Source: JBBQNY01 sp038255255
Lineage (GTDB): Bacteria; Pseudomonadota; Gammaproteobacteria; Xanthomonadales; Ahniellaceae
Reading direction: 5' to 3'
NCBI GenBank assembly: GCA_038255255.1
Contig: JBBSLL010000003.1
Location: 62,001-126,000 of the forward strand
DNA length: 64,000 nucleotides
The notes beneath the pieces are model-generated. The model saw only the letters and a program-made list of their open reading frames with translations, searched no databases and was not told the origin of the DNA. Both the position numbers and the translations under genes were made by a program. Below are positions 9,381 to 18,259 of this stretch, piece by piece; the first letter of the stretch is position 1, and every line of letters starts with the position of its first letter.

Positions 9381-10181
9381 ATGCGCGACTCCACTGTCAC
9401 GAGCCTGAACCGACGCGCCGCCGTCGTGGAAGACGACGCGGTGACCCGCGAATTCCTGGTCGAGGCGCTCGAGCGAGCGGGGTGGACCGTCTTCGCAGCG
9501 GCCTCACTGGCCGTTGCCGTCCGGGAGATTCGGCAGGCATTTGCAGGACTTCTGCTCTGCGACGTGAGGCTCCCGGATGGGGACGCCTTCATGCTGGCCG
9601 AGGCCCTGGCGCTCGGCAACCGTGCAGGACGACCTGACCTGTACGCGATTGCCCTCAGCGCCGAGGTCGATCACGGTTTGCGATCGCGATTGCTCGCCGC
9701 CGGCTACGACGCAGTGCTGGCGAAGCCGCTGCGGTTCCGCGAACTGCAGGCTGCGCTGGGCTTTGCGAACGACAGTGTTCCACCCGTCGCCGGCTGGAGC
9801 GGTGCGAAGGTCGGGCGCGGCGTGAGAGAAGCCCCGACGGTTCCGCCCCGCGTCCACCCCGCCATTCTGGACGACCATGCGGCACTCGAGGCATGCGGCA
9901 ACGCGGGCACGGTCCAGTCGCTCCGGGAACTGCTTGCCGAAGAACTTCCCGGTTGCCTAGAACAACTGGGCCACGCGCGCGCCGCGCGCGACAACGATGC
10001 GGTGCGGGAGATTCTCCACCGGCTGCGTTCGGCCAGCGGCTTTTGCGGAGCGACCGCGTTGGGCCAGGCGGTGCGCGGAGATTGGACGGATGCCGCCGCG
10101 GACGACCAGCGACTGGCGCGCGTGCTGCGCGAAGGCCATGCCCTACTCGAGCTGCTTGTCTTGCGTCGATCGAAGCAATAA
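9381..10181 (+). CDS. Two-domain phosphorelay protein: receiver plus Hpt
   Basis: A 266-residue soluble protein. Residues 10-125 form a response-regulator receiver with the acidic pair EDD near residue 18, phospho-acceptor Asp61 (CDVRLPDG), Ser93 and Lys115 (AKPLRF). After a proline-rich linker, residues 165-260 form a histidine phosphotransfer domain with His213 in LHRLRSASGFCGA. No kinase or output domain is present, so it should pass phosphate between an unlinked hybrid kinase and a downstream regulator. I picked the ATG at 9381; the reading frame is open back to 9309 without conserved sequence. Its 3' end overlaps the opposite-strand recO gene by 39 bases. Confidence 0.8.
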   Translation: MRDSTVTSLNRRAAVVEDDAVTREFLVEALERAGWTVFAAASLAVAVREIRQAFAGLLLCDVRLPDGDAFMLAEALALGNRAGRPDLYAIALSAEVDHGLRSRLLAAGYDAVLAKPLRFRELQAALGFANDSVPPVAGWSGAKVGRGVREAPTVPPRVHPAILDDHAALEACGNAGTVQSLRELLAEELPGCLEQLGHARAARDNDAVREILHRLRSASGFCGATALGQAVRGDWTDAAADDQRLARVLREGHALLELLVLRRSKQ

Positions 10182-10871
10182 CTGACTGGAACGCAGCGCC
10201 CGATCGCCAAGATGCGGTCTCAGCAGTGCGCTGGTCAGGCCGCGCAGGCTGCGCAGCAGCGGCCCCTCGGGTTCGCTGTCGCCCGCGAGCGCCAGCAACT
10301 GGGCGCCGGTGAACAGTGCGCGTTCGACAGCCCCGGGCGCCGCATGGGGCGTGAAGCCCCGTTCGGGGTCGATGCGGTACATCCGGTCGGGATCAAGTGG
10401 TAGTCCGTCCACGTCACCGGTGAGCGAGGGGGCATATCCCAGCGCACCCAGCAGGTCGCGCTCGTAGCGGCGCAGTGTCCACGCGGCGCTCGCTGCGCCG
10501 TGCAATGCCACCAGGCAATCGCGATAGGCATCGAACAATGCCGGATGAGGGTCGTCCCTGGCGAGCAGCCTCAGCGTCAGCTCGTTGACGTACAAACCAC
10601 ACACCAGCCGCTCACCTTCGAGGCGAGGCAGGACCGCCTCGCTTTCCACGACCGTGAGCTGCGACAGCTCGCCACTTCCCTGGAAGCCAACGCTCAGTGC
10701 CTGGAAAGGCTCGAGCAGACCGCGGGGCCAGCGAGGCCGCGCGGTCCGCACGCCGCGCGCGATCAGCCCAACGCGACCCTGGTGCGCGCACAGGGCTTCG
10801 ATCAGCACACTGGTTTCGCGATAGGGACGCAGATGCAGCAGGAAGGCCGGCTCGCGCTCGATGCGGCGCAC
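10143..10871 (-). CDS. recO: DNA repair protein RecO
   Basis: A 242-residue RecO: an N-terminal OB fold (PAFLLHLRPYRETSVLIEAL, GLIARGVR) followed by the helical domain (CGLYVNELTLRLL). RecO works with RecR and RecF to load RecA on SSB-coated single-stranded DNA. The position next to era and rnc is the classic gammaproteobacterial order. The start is GTG at 10871, 18 bases after the era stop. In many relatives recO is followed by pdxJ; here the next gene is the convergent receiver-Hpt gene, whose last 39 bases overlap it. Confidence 0.93.
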   Translation of the reverse strand: MRRIEREPAFLLHLRPYRETSVLIEALCAHQGRVGLIARGVRTARPRWPRGLLEPFQALSVGFQGSGELSQLTVVESEAVLPRLEGERLVCGLYVNELTLRLLARDDPHPALFDAYRDCLVALHGAASAAWTLRRYERDLLGALGYAPSLTGDVDGLPLDPDRMYRIDPERGFTPHAAPGAVERALFTGAQLLALAGDSEPEGPLLRSLRGLTSALLRPHLGDRALRSSQLLLRSTQDKQLE

Positions 10872-10889
10872 TAGGCGGGTGGCTCCTGT

Positions 10890-11801
10890 CTATTCGCCAT
10901 AGCCGAAACGCTTCAGCGCCTCGGCGTCGTCCGACCAGTCGTTGCGTACTTTGCACCAGAGGTTGAGGTGGACCGGCGCCTCGAGCAGTTCGATGAGATC
11001 GCGGCGCGCCTTGATACCGATTTCCTTGATGCGCGCACCGGCGTCGCCGATCACGATCGCTTTCTGGCTGTCGCGTTCGACCCAGATCACGGCGTCGATG
11101 CGATAACGGTGGCCTTCCCGCTTGAACCGCTCGACTTCGACCGTGGCCGCGTACGGCAATTCCTGATGGAGCTGGCGCACCAACTGCTCCCGTATCCGCT
11201 CGGTCACGAGGAACCGCTCACTGCGATCGGTGAGTTCATCGGCGGCAAACAACGGCTCCGACAGCGGCAAGAGACCGGCAAGCGCGCTGGCGAGCGCATC
11301 CACGCCATCACCCTTGCTCGCGGAGAGTGGCACCATCGCGGAAAAGGCATGACGCTTTGCCATCTCGTCGAATAGCGGCAGCAGGTCGTCCTTGCGGGCA
11401 AGTCGATCGATCTTGTTGAGCACCAGCACCAAGGGCCGGCCACTCGCCGCTGCGAGCTTGAGGACAGACTGGTCCGCCTCGCGCCAGCTGCCAGCCTCAA
11501 TCACCAGCGCGACCACGTCCGCTTCCTCGAGCGCGCCTCTCGCAGTCCGATTGAGCAATCGATTGATCGCCCGGCCACCGGAGTCGTGCAGTCCCGGCGT
11601 ATCGAGCAGGACGATCTGGTGCTGCCCGGTGGTGCGAACGCCGAGGATCCGGTGGCGCGTGGTCTGCGGCTTGGGCGCGACGATGCTCAACCGGAAACCG
11701 ACGAGCGCGTTGACCAGCGTGGATTTGCCGACATTGGGCCGGCCCACGATCGCAACGGTACCTGCCCTGAAACCGGGAGCCGCTGGTTCAACCCTGGCCA
11801 T
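10890..11801 (-). CDS. era: Ribosome-assembly GTPase Era
   Basis: A 303-residue GTPase that binds 16S rRNA and helps 30S maturation. G1 is GRPNVGKST, G3 is DTPGLH and G4 is NKID; a C-terminal KH domain follows with IKEIGIKARRDLIELL. The ATG at 11801 gives the normal length; upstream in-frame codons run through the rnc gene in another frame and are spurious. It overlaps the rnc end by 14 bases, so the pair is translationally linked. Confidence 0.96.
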   Translation of the reverse strand: MARVEPAAPGFRAGTVAIVGRPNVGKSTLVNALVGFRLSIVAPKPQTTRHRILGVRTTGQHQIVLLDTPGLHDSGGRAINRLLNRTARGALEEADVVALVIEAGSWREADQSVLKLAAASGRPLVLVLNKIDRLARKDDLLPLFDEMAKRHAFSAMVPLSASKGDGVDALASALAGLLPLSEPLFAADELTDRSERFLVTERIREQLVRQLHQELPYAATVEVERFKREGHRYRIDAVIWVERDSQKAIVIGDAGARIKEIGIKARRDLIELLEAPVHLNLWCKVRNDWSDDAEALKRFGYGE

Positions 11802-12495
11802 TCGTACTCCCGGTCGGCGGCAGCACGCCCAGCATGACGCACAGCCGGCGCGCGGCTTCGGTTTCGGCGAGCTTGCGGCTGCTGGCCGACGCGTCGGCCG
11901 AATGTGGTGGCTCGGCCAGCCGGCAACGCACGGAGAACTCGCGCTCGTGATCCGGTCCCGTGGCGTCGAGCAGTTCGTACTCCGGCAATGCACGCTGGCG
12001 CGACTGCAACCATTCCTGCAGGAGCGTCTTGGCGTCCTTGTCGTTGCGGGCGGAGATGGCGCGGTCGATCGCTGCGTCGAACATTTCGCGCACCTGGTTA
12101 CAGCAGGCCTGCCAGCCACCGTCGAGATAGATCGCGGCGATGACGGCTTCCAGGGAATCGGCAAGGATGGAGTCGCGCCGTCGGCCGCCGCTCTTGAGTT
12201 CCCCACCACCGAGTTGCAGGACGTCTCCGAGTCCCATCGACCTGGCGACGTCGGCCAGCGTCGATTCGCGTACCACGCTCGAGCGCACCCGGGTCAGCTC
12301 GCCTTCGTCGGAGCGCGGCAGCCGCTGCGACAGCTCTTCTGCAATGATCGCTCCGAGCAGTGCGTCCCCGAGAAACTCCATGCGCTCGTTGTGCGGGCTT
12401 CCGGCACTGCGATGCCGCAAGGCCTGGAGCAACAGCGCCGGGTCGCCAAATTCGTAGCCGAGGCCGCGCGGGGCGTCACCCGTCGCTGATCGCAT
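11788..12495 (-). CDS. rnc: Ribonuclease III
   Basis: A 235-residue double-stranded-RNA endonuclease. The catalytic signature NERMEFLGDALLGAII starts near residue 36 and the second acidic cluster DSLEAVIAAIYLDGG near residue 113 supplies the metal ligands. The C-terminal double-stranded-RNA-binding domain begins near residue 155 (DAKTLLQEWLQ) and ends in SSRKLAETEAARR. It processes rRNA precursors and structured mRNAs. It overlaps both neighbours: its start lies 20 bases inside the DUF4845 gene and its end 14 bases inside era. Confidence 0.96.
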   Translation of the reverse strand: MRSATGDAPRGLGYEFGDPALLLQALRHRSAGSPHNERMEFLGDALLGAIIAEELSQRLPRSDEGELTRVRSSVVRESTLADVARSMGLGDVLQLGGGELKSGGRRRDSILADSLEAVIAAIYLDGGWQACCNQVREMFDAAIDRAISARNDKDAKTLLQEWLQSRQRALPEYELLDATGPDHEREFSVRCRLAEPPHSADASASSRKLAETEAARRLCVMLGVLPPTGSTNGQG

Positions 12496-12865
12496 TGTTG
12501 CTGCTTACCAGCACGGCGGTGTCGAATGTGGCGACGTAGTCGAGGTTGTAGAGGAGATCGCCGCGCACCTCGTAGTAGGCGCGCACGTTCCAGCCGCCGT
12601 CTGGCGCCTTGGTGATCTTGGCGTTCTTGGCCGCGAAGTTCTTCGCATAGCTGATGTAGAGCTTGCGATCCAGCGAGCGCCGGATCGCTTCAGGTGAGGC
12701 AAGGGCCGGCTCGAGTGTGAGCGCCTTCAGCGCGCGGTTCACGGCGTAGAACTCGGAATACACAGGAAACAGGCGCATGATGAGAAACGCGAAAAACGCC
12801 ACGATCACCAGCACCATCAGGAAACCCAGCAGCGTCATGCCCTGCTGATTGCGATTCAAGTTCAT
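12476..12865 (-). CDS. DUF4845 membrane protein with a pilin-like N-terminus
   Basis: A 129-residue protein of unknown function regularly found between lepB and rnc in gammaproteobacteria. Residues 7-31 read like a prepilin leader: a short polar stretch ending QQG, then a hydrophobic helix MTLLGFLMVLVIVAFFAFLI. The position corresponding to the conserved pilin Glu5 is Gly, so it is probably a membrane anchor and not an assembled pilin. The rest is a small soluble domain with paired Tyr/Asn motifs. The ATG at 12865 is preferred over an upstream alternative at 12904 because the leader then starts at MNLNRNQQG. It overlaps rnc by 20 bases. Confidence 0.85.
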   Translation of the reverse strand: MNLNRNQQGMTLLGFLMVLVIVAFFAFLIMRLFPVYSEFYAVNRALKALTLEPALASPEAIRRSLDRKLYISYAKNFAAKNAKITKAPDGGWNVRAYYEVRGDLLYNLDYVATFDTAVLVSSNNAISDG

Positions 12866-12910
12866 GGCCGGACCTCCCCGTCGACGTTTGGAAAACACCC
12901 GCATCCTACG

Positions 12911-13870
12911 TTATTTGACGACGTTGCCGATCCGGCTGAAGTCGATGCTTCCTGCCTGCCCGTCCCAGTGCATCCAGATGGCGAAAGCCTTGCCTGCCAG
13001 GTTGGCCTCGGGAACCATGCCCCAGAAGCGCGAATCGAGGCTGTTGTCCCGGTTGTCTCCCATGACGAAGAACTCGCCGGGCTGGACGACCCAGGTGCCC
13101 TCGACGCTGGATTGCTGCCCAAACGGGCGTTGCAGCAACTGGTGTTCCGCTCCTGGCAGCTTTTCAGTTTTGAGCAGGGCTCCGGACATGTCCTGTCCTG
13201 CACCGGTCCCGATGTACTCGCCTTTCAGGACCTGCTCGACCGCAATGTCGTTGATGTAGACGACTTTGTCGCGATAGGTGATGCGGTCACCGGGCACTCC
13301 GATGACACGCTTGATGTAGTTGGTGCCCTTGGTTGGATCGTCGGGCGTCATGCCGGGAAACCGGAACACCGCGACGTCGCCCCGCTCGGGCTCGGATACT
13401 TCGATGAACTTGGTATTGAGAACCGGCAGCCGAACGCCGTACGCGAACTTGTTGACCAGAATGAAATCGCCGATGAGCAGCGTTGGCATCATCGAACTGG
13501 ATGGAATCCGGAAAGGTTCCGCCAGGAACGATCGGAGCATCAACACGATGAGGACCACCGGGAAGAGCGAACGGCAATTCTCCACAAGCGAGGACTCGCG
13601 GATCGCGACCGCAGCGGCGTGGCTGCGTGCCGCGGTGTCGCTACCTGGCGCGGCGGCCGCCAACTCTGCCCGTGCGCGTCGCCCTGGCGCGAACAGGACG
13701 CGGTCGATCAGCCACACCAGACCAAACGCAATGGTCAGGAACGTGAGGATCGCCGCGAAATCCTGGGTGTCACTCCAGAGCCGCCAGCACACGTAGGCTG
13801 CAAACACCACGAACACCAGGCTGACGAAGCCATCGCGCGCGCCGCGCGACGGCAGGGTTGTCGCATTCAT
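12911..13870 (-). CDS. lepB: Signal peptidase I
   Basis: A 319-residue inner-membrane serine protease that removes Sec and Tat signal peptides. Two N-terminal membrane helices (about residues 14-30 and 40-58) precede a third hydrophobic stretch near 102-113. The catalytic Ser126 lies in IPSSSMMPTL and the general-base Lys187 in NYIKRVIGVPGD; the box E motif MGDNRDNSLDSRFWG is near residue 270. It follows lepA by 58 bases in the usual order. All key residues are present, so it should be active. Confidence 0.95.
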   Translation of the reverse strand: MNATTLPSRGARDGFVSLVFVVFAAYVCWRLWSDTQDFAAILTFLTIAFGLVWLIDRVLFAPGRRARAELAAAAPGSDTAARSHAAAVAIRESSLVENCRSLFPVVLIVLMLRSFLAEPFRIPSSSMMPTLLIGDFILVNKFAYGVRLPVLNTKFIEVSEPERGDVAVFRFPGMTPDDPTKGTNYIKRVIGVPGDRITYRDKVVYINDIAVEQVLKGEYIGTGAGQDMSGALLKTEKLPGAEHQLLQRPFGQQSSVEGTWVVQPGEFFVMGDNRDNSLDSRFWGMVPEANLAGKAFAIWMHWDGQAGSIDFSRIGNVVK

Positions 13871-13928
13871 CTGAGACTCCGATCCCTATTTCAGTTTTTC
13901 GGCAATCGTCCCGGGCATGCCGGGCGAC

Positions 13929-15719
13929 CTACTTGTCGGTCCTGAGAACAGCCAGGAACGCTTCCTGCGGAATATTCACCTGGCCGACCTGCTTCATGCG
14001 CTTCTTGCCTTCCTTCTGCTTTTCGAGCAGCTTCTTCTTGCGCGAGGCGTCGCCACCGTAGCATTTTGCCAGCACGTTCTTGCGCAGCGCCTTGACCGTC
14101 GACCGCGCGATCACCTGCGCGCCGACCGCCGCCTGGATCGCTACATCGAACATTTGCCGGGGAATGAGTTCCCGCATCTTCTCGACCAGGTCGCGACCGC
14201 GCCGGTCGGCCTGCGAGCGATGCACGATGCTGGAGAGTGCGTCCACCCGGTCGCCATTGATGAGCACGTCCAGCCTGACGAACGGGCCCGCCTCGAAGCG
14301 CAGGAAGTGGTAATCGAGCGACGCGTAGCCGCGACTGATCGACTTGAGGCGATCGAAGAAGTCGAGCACGACCTCGCCCATCGGCAACTCGTAGCTCACC
14401 TGCACCTGGCTGCCGAGGTACAGGAGATTGGTCTGGACGCCCCGCTTTTCTTCGCAGAGCTTGATCACCGACCCGACATACTCCGGAGGCGTGAGGATGT
14501 TCGCGATGATGATCGGCTCGCGGATCTCCTCTACACGGCTGACGTTGGGCAGCTTGGCCGGGTTGTCCAGCACCAGGATCTTTCCGTCCACCTCGAGCAC
14601 TTCATACACCACGGTCGGTGCCGTGGTGATGAGGTTTAGGTTGTACTCGCGCTCCAGGCGCTCCTGGACGATCTCCAGATGCAGCATGCCCAGGAAGCCG
14701 CAGCGGAAGCCGAATCCCATCGCCTCGGAACTCTCGGGCTCGAAGCGCAGCGCCGCGTCATTGAGCCGCAGCTTGTCCAGCGCTTCGCGAAGGGCTGGAA
14801 AGTCCTCCCCGTCGACCGGGAAGAGACCCGCGAAGACGCGCGGCTTGATTTCCTGGAAGCCCGGCAGGGGATGCGGCGCCGGCAGGCTCGACAGCGTCAG
14901 CGTGTCGCCGACGGGTGCGCCATGCACATCCTTGATCGACGCGGTGACCCAACCGACATCGCCCGGTCCCAGTTCATCGAGCACCTTGCGCTTGGGTGTG
15001 AACACGCCGACCTGCCCCGCCTCGTGCACGCGCCCGGTCGACATCACCAGCAGCTTGTCGCCGGGACGGATCCGTCCCTGCATGACGCGCACCAGCGAGA
15101 CCACCCCCAGATAATTGTCGAACCACGAATCGATGATCAATGCCTGCAGGCGGTCCGTGTCGCGCGGCCGCGGCGGCGGAATGCGCGCAACGATCGCCTC
15201 CAGCACGGCTTCGATGTTGAAGCCGGTCTTGGCGCTGATCGCGATGGCATCCGAGGCATCCACGCCGATCACCGCCTCGATCTCGCGCTTCACGCGCTCC
15301 ACGTCGGCCGTGGGCAGGTCGATCTTGTTGAGCACGGGCACCACTTCGAGGCCCTGCTCCACCGCCGTGTAGCAATTCGCGACGGACTGCGCCTCCACGC
15401 CCTGCGCGGCGTCGACGACCAGCAGTGCGCCCTCGCAGGCTGCGAGCGAGCGGCTCACCTCATAGGAGAAGTCGACGTGTCCCGGCGTATCGATGAAGTT
15501 GAGCTGGTAGGTATTGCCGTCGAGCGCCTTGTACGGCAGCGACACCGACTGCGCCTTGATCGTGATGCCGCGCTCGCGCTCGATGGGATTGGAGTCGAGC
15601 ACCTGCGCTTCCATTTCGCGTGCTTCCAGCCCGCCGCAGATCTGGATGATGCGGTCCGCAAGCGTGGACTTGCCGTGGTCGACGTGGGCGATGATCGAGA
15701 AGTTGCGGATGAATTGCAT
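13929..15719 (-). CDS. lepA: Elongation factor 4 (LepA)
   Basis: A 596-residue translational GTPase with G1 HVDHGKST, G2 RERGITI, G3 DTPGHVDF and G4 NKIDLP, then EF-G-like domains and the LepA-specific C-terminal domain rich in basic residues (ASRKKKLLEKQKEGKKRMK). It acts on stalled or early-assembling ribosomes. The ATG at 15719 (MQFIRNFSIIAHVDHG) gives the family length; the frame stays open upstream to 16046 but that part has no similarity and overlaps degQ. It lies between degQ and lepB, 130 bases after degQ. Confidence 0.97.
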   Translation of the reverse strand: MQFIRNFSIIAHVDHGKSTLADRIIQICGGLEAREMEAQVLDSNPIERERGITIKAQSVSLPYKALDGNTYQLNFIDTPGHVDFSYEVSRSLAACEGALLVVDAAQGVEAQSVANCYTAVEQGLEVVPVLNKIDLPTADVERVKREIEAVIGVDASDAIAISAKTGFNIEAVLEAIVARIPPPRPRDTDRLQALIIDSWFDNYLGVVSLVRVMQGRIRPGDKLLVMSTGRVHEAGQVGVFTPKRKVLDELGPGDVGWVTASIKDVHGAPVGDTLTLSSLPAPHPLPGFQEIKPRVFAGLFPVDGEDFPALREALDKLRLNDAALRFEPESSEAMGFGFRCGFLGMLHLEIVQERLEREYNLNLITTAPTVVYEVLEVDGKILVLDNPAKLPNVSRVEEIREPIIIANILTPPEYVGSVIKLCEEKRGVQTNLLYLGSQVQVSYELPMGEVVLDFFDRLKSISRGYASLDYHFLRFEAGPFVRLDVLINGDRVDALSSIVHRSQADRRGRDLVEKMRELIPRQMFDVAIQAAVGAQVIARSTVKALRKNVLAKCYGGDASRKKKLLEKQKEGKKRMKQVGQVNIPQEAFLAVLRTDK

Positions 15720-15802
15720 CGTGGTCGCAGGTCGGGAGGCTGCGACCGGGCCCGGCCGCGCAAAGCCGGACATTATTGCAGAACGCGTGCGGCTGCGTGC
15801 GC

Positions 15803-15836
15803 GGCGTGGCCTGGCCGCTTCGATCCGGGCCACGCC
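15803..15836 (-). repeat. Inverted repeat after the DegQ-like gene
   Basis: The arms GGCGTGGCC (15803-15811) and GGCCACGCC (15828-15836) pair perfectly over 9 bases with a 16-base loop. It lies between the end of the degQ-like gene and the lepA start. No run of T follows on either strand, so it may be a weak terminator, an mRNA-stabilising stem, or chance in GC-rich DNA. Confidence 0.4.
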
Positions 15837-15849
15837 CCACGACGCTTCC

Positions 15850-17271
15850 CTATTCCGCTTGCGCCTGCCTCCGCACCGCGACGAACCGCCGCACATCGCC
15901 GCGCGATACCAGCAGCATGACCGGGCGGCCTCCGGACGATTTGCGCACCGCGGCCGTGAACGCCGCCAGCGAATCCGTCCTCTCGCCCCCGACCATGAGG
16001 ACGAGATCGCCGCGATCGATGCCTGCTGTTCGCGCTTCCGCGCCACTGACCTCGCTCACGACCACTCCATCCTTGCCGACGCCCATGCGGGTGCGCGTGT
16101 CGGCGTCGGGATCGGTCACCGTCAGCCCGAGTTCGCTCGCAACGCTGCCCGTGTTGTTGCCCGATTCGGGAACGCTGCCCGAGGTTGCGGATGCCGTCGC
16201 CTCTTCCTGGAGTTCGTCAACGGTGATCGGCAGTCGAACGTTGCCGCCCTCCCGCACGACCACGATTTCCGCCCGGGTGCCTGGCTGCTGCGCGCCGACC
16301 ATCGGCGGCAATTGCTGCCAGTCGACGACCGGCTCGCCGTTGAATTCCACGATGACATCGCCCTCGCGGACGCCGGCCTTGGCGGCGGCTGATCCGGGGA
16401 CGACGCGCTGCACCAGCGCACCCGATGCGGTCGGCAGGCGCAGGGCCTCGGCAAGTGCACCATCGACGTCCTGGATGTTCACGCCGATCGAACCTCGCCT
16501 CACGCGTCCGCCTTCGCGCAATTGATCCGCCACGCGGCGCGCTGTCTCGATCGGGATCGCGAACGAGACGCCCATATATCCCCCCGTGTTGGAGAAGATC
16601 TGGGAATTGATGCCGACCACTTCGCCGCGCGTATTCAGCAGCGGACCGCCCGAGTTGCCCTGGTTGACCGCCACGTCGGTCTGGATGAAGGGAACATAGC
16701 GTTGTCGCGCATCCGCACTGCGCCCAACCGCGCTGACGATGCCGGCCGTTACGGTGTAGTCGAGGCCGAATGGGGAGCCGATCGCGACAACCCACTGCCC
16801 GGGCTTCAGCAGCTTGGAGTCGCCCAGCGGGAGCGCCGGGAGGTTGCCGCCTTCGACCTTGAGCAGCGCAACGTCGGTTTGCGGATCGCGTCCGACCACC
16901 CGCGCTTTCAGCTCACGCCGATCGCGAAGACGCACCGTAATTTCTTCTGCGCCTTCCACCACATGGTTGTTGGTCAGCACGTATCCATCGGGCGAGATGA
17001 TGAAGCCCGATCCGACGCCGGTGGACGGTCCCCGGGGTTGCGGCACGGGTGCATTCGGCCCGAAAAACCGGCGGAATATCTCCGGAACCTCTGCGGACTG
17101 CGCGGATTCACCACCTGCGGCAGCGCGCCTGGTGGAGACTTTGACCACCGCCGGTGCGCTGCGCTCAACCAGGCCGGTGAAGTCAGGCAGCGACTGGGCG
17201 CTCGCCCGCCCCACCGCGATGGTCATCAACGCAACGATGAAAAAAGCTTGCTTCACTGCACGAACGGACAC
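15850..17271 (-). CDS. Periplasmic Do-type serine protease (DegQ/MucD)
   Basis: A 473-residue HtrA-family protease and chaperone. A signal peptide occupies residues 1-26 (ending GRASAQ). The catalytic triad is His103 (LTNNHVVEG), Asp133 (QTDVALLKV) and Ser207 (NQGNSGGPL). Two PDZ domains follow (about 255-350 and 385-465). The start is GTG at 17271, with AGGAG seven bases upstream; earlier in-frame codons would push the signal peptide inward. It follows rseB in the sigma-E block, as MucD follows MucB in pseudomonads, so it probably degrades misfolded periplasmic proteins and tunes the envelope-stress response. Confidence 0.93.
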   Translation of the reverse strand: MSVRAVKQAFFIVALMTIAVGRASAQSLPDFTGLVERSAPAVVKVSTRRAAAGGESAQSAEVPEIFRRFFGPNAPVPQPRGPSTGVGSGFIISPDGYVLTNNHVVEGAEEITVRLRDRRELKARVVGRDPQTDVALLKVEGGNLPALPLGDSKLLKPGQWVVAIGSPFGLDYTVTAGIVSAVGRSADARQRYVPFIQTDVAVNQGNSGGPLLNTRGEVVGINSQIFSNTGGYMGVSFAIPIETARRVADQLREGGRVRRGSIGVNIQDVDGALAEALRLPTASGALVQRVVPGSAAAKAGVREGDVIVEFNGEPVVDWQQLPPMVGAQQPGTRAEIVVVREGGNVRLPITVDELQEEATASATSGSVPESGNNTGSVASELGLTVTDPDADTRTRMGVGKDGVVVSEVSGAEARTAGIDRGDLVLMVGGERTDSLAAFTAAVRKSSGGRPVMLLVSRGDVRRFVAVRRQAQAE

Positions 17272-17341
17272 GAATGATCTCCTGTTTTGAAGTTTGGTTG
17301 TCAGGTCAACGCGATACTTCGAACACCGCAAACCGTTCGCT

Positions 17342-18259
17342 TCAGTCGAGTTCCAGCGACGCGGCGATGGTCTTCAATGTGGACGCCGGTACGTCACCCA
17401 TCAAAAGCGCGTTGAGTGCTCCGCCGCGCCGTTCGAGCACGTGGATCGCACCGCGCCGCAACACGCCCGGAACCGGGCTGTCGAGTTGGGTCGGGGGTTC
17501 GAGGTACAGCGAAATGCTTGCCAGTCCATCGGAGTAGAGATAGTGCCGGGACAGGGATCGAGGACCCGCGCCTGCACCGATCAACCGGAAACCCACCGGC
17601 AGCTCGATGGCGGGCACATCCGACGGGGCCAGCGCCTCGGCTGGCAGGCTGCCGGGGGGGGCGAGCGAATGGGTCGAAACCGCAGGCGGGCGCGGGTGCG
17701 CCAGTCCGACGCGCAACCGCGTGAACATCATCTGTTCCAGCGGCTGACCGTCGGGACGCAACCGGCTCGACCCGAGGAGCATGCCGGATGCCTGCGCGAT
17801 CCAGACACGGAATCCGAATCGCGCCGCGTCGATTGGCGTGGCCTCCACGATATCGGCTTCGAAACCGGCCACGCGGTCGTCGCCCGCAACACGCAGCCGA
17901 TAGATCGACTCGGGCACGGTCCGCAGCGCGGTCGCGGCGGCCGTCAGGTACTGCATCGAATCGCGCTCGATCGTGGTCACGCTGCCATCGGGCAAGGTGC
18001 ACTGGCTCGCGTTCGGCGCGGTCTCGAGCGTGCGCGGGGCACCGCTCATGGCCGTCACCCGCGCGGTCGGCACTCCGTTCTCGTAGGTGCGCACCACGCG
18101 CAGTGTTTCGATACGGCCGTCGTGCAGATACACGAGCACACCATCGTACTCGCGGGTGGCCAACGCTTCGCCCATCCGGGTCAAGAGGACCCGTGGGTCG
18201 TCGCTGGCCGCCGCGAGTCCACTCGCAAACAGCAGCGCGAGCGCTGCCCGTTGCATCAT
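17342..18259 (-). CDS. rseB: Sigma-E regulatory protein RseB/MucB
   Basis: A 305-residue periplasmic protein with a signal peptide ending near AAASDD (residue 19). The N-terminal lipoprotein-like domain and C-terminal MucB/RseB domain (VPAIELPVGFRLIG, LYSDGLASISLYLE) are recognisable. RseB shields the anti-sigma factor RseA from DegS and senses mislocalised lipoproteins or lipopolysaccharide. Two adjacent ATG codons at 18259 and 18256 are possible starts; the first overlaps the rseA stop by 4 bases. Confidence 0.88.
   Translation of the reverse strand: MMQRAALALLFASGLAAASDDPRVLLTRMGEALATREYDGVLVYLHDGRIETLRVVRTYENGVPTARVTAMSGAPRTLETAPNASQCTLPDGSVTTIERDSMQYLTAAATALRTVPESIYRLRVAGDDRVAGFEADIVEATPIDAARFGFRVWIAQASGMLLGSSRLRPDGQPLEQMMFTRLRVGLAHPRPPAVSTHSLAPPGSLPAEALAPSDVPAIELPVGFRLIGAGAGPRSLSRHYLYSDGLASISLYLEPPTQLDSPVPGVLRRGAIHVLERRGGALNALLMGDVPASTLKTIAASLELD

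Noticed and set aside
14679..15920. A 413-codon open frame antisense to lepA
   Set aside because: lepA is certain and the antisense product is a His/Asp/Arg-rich composition typical of shadow frames, with no ribosome site.
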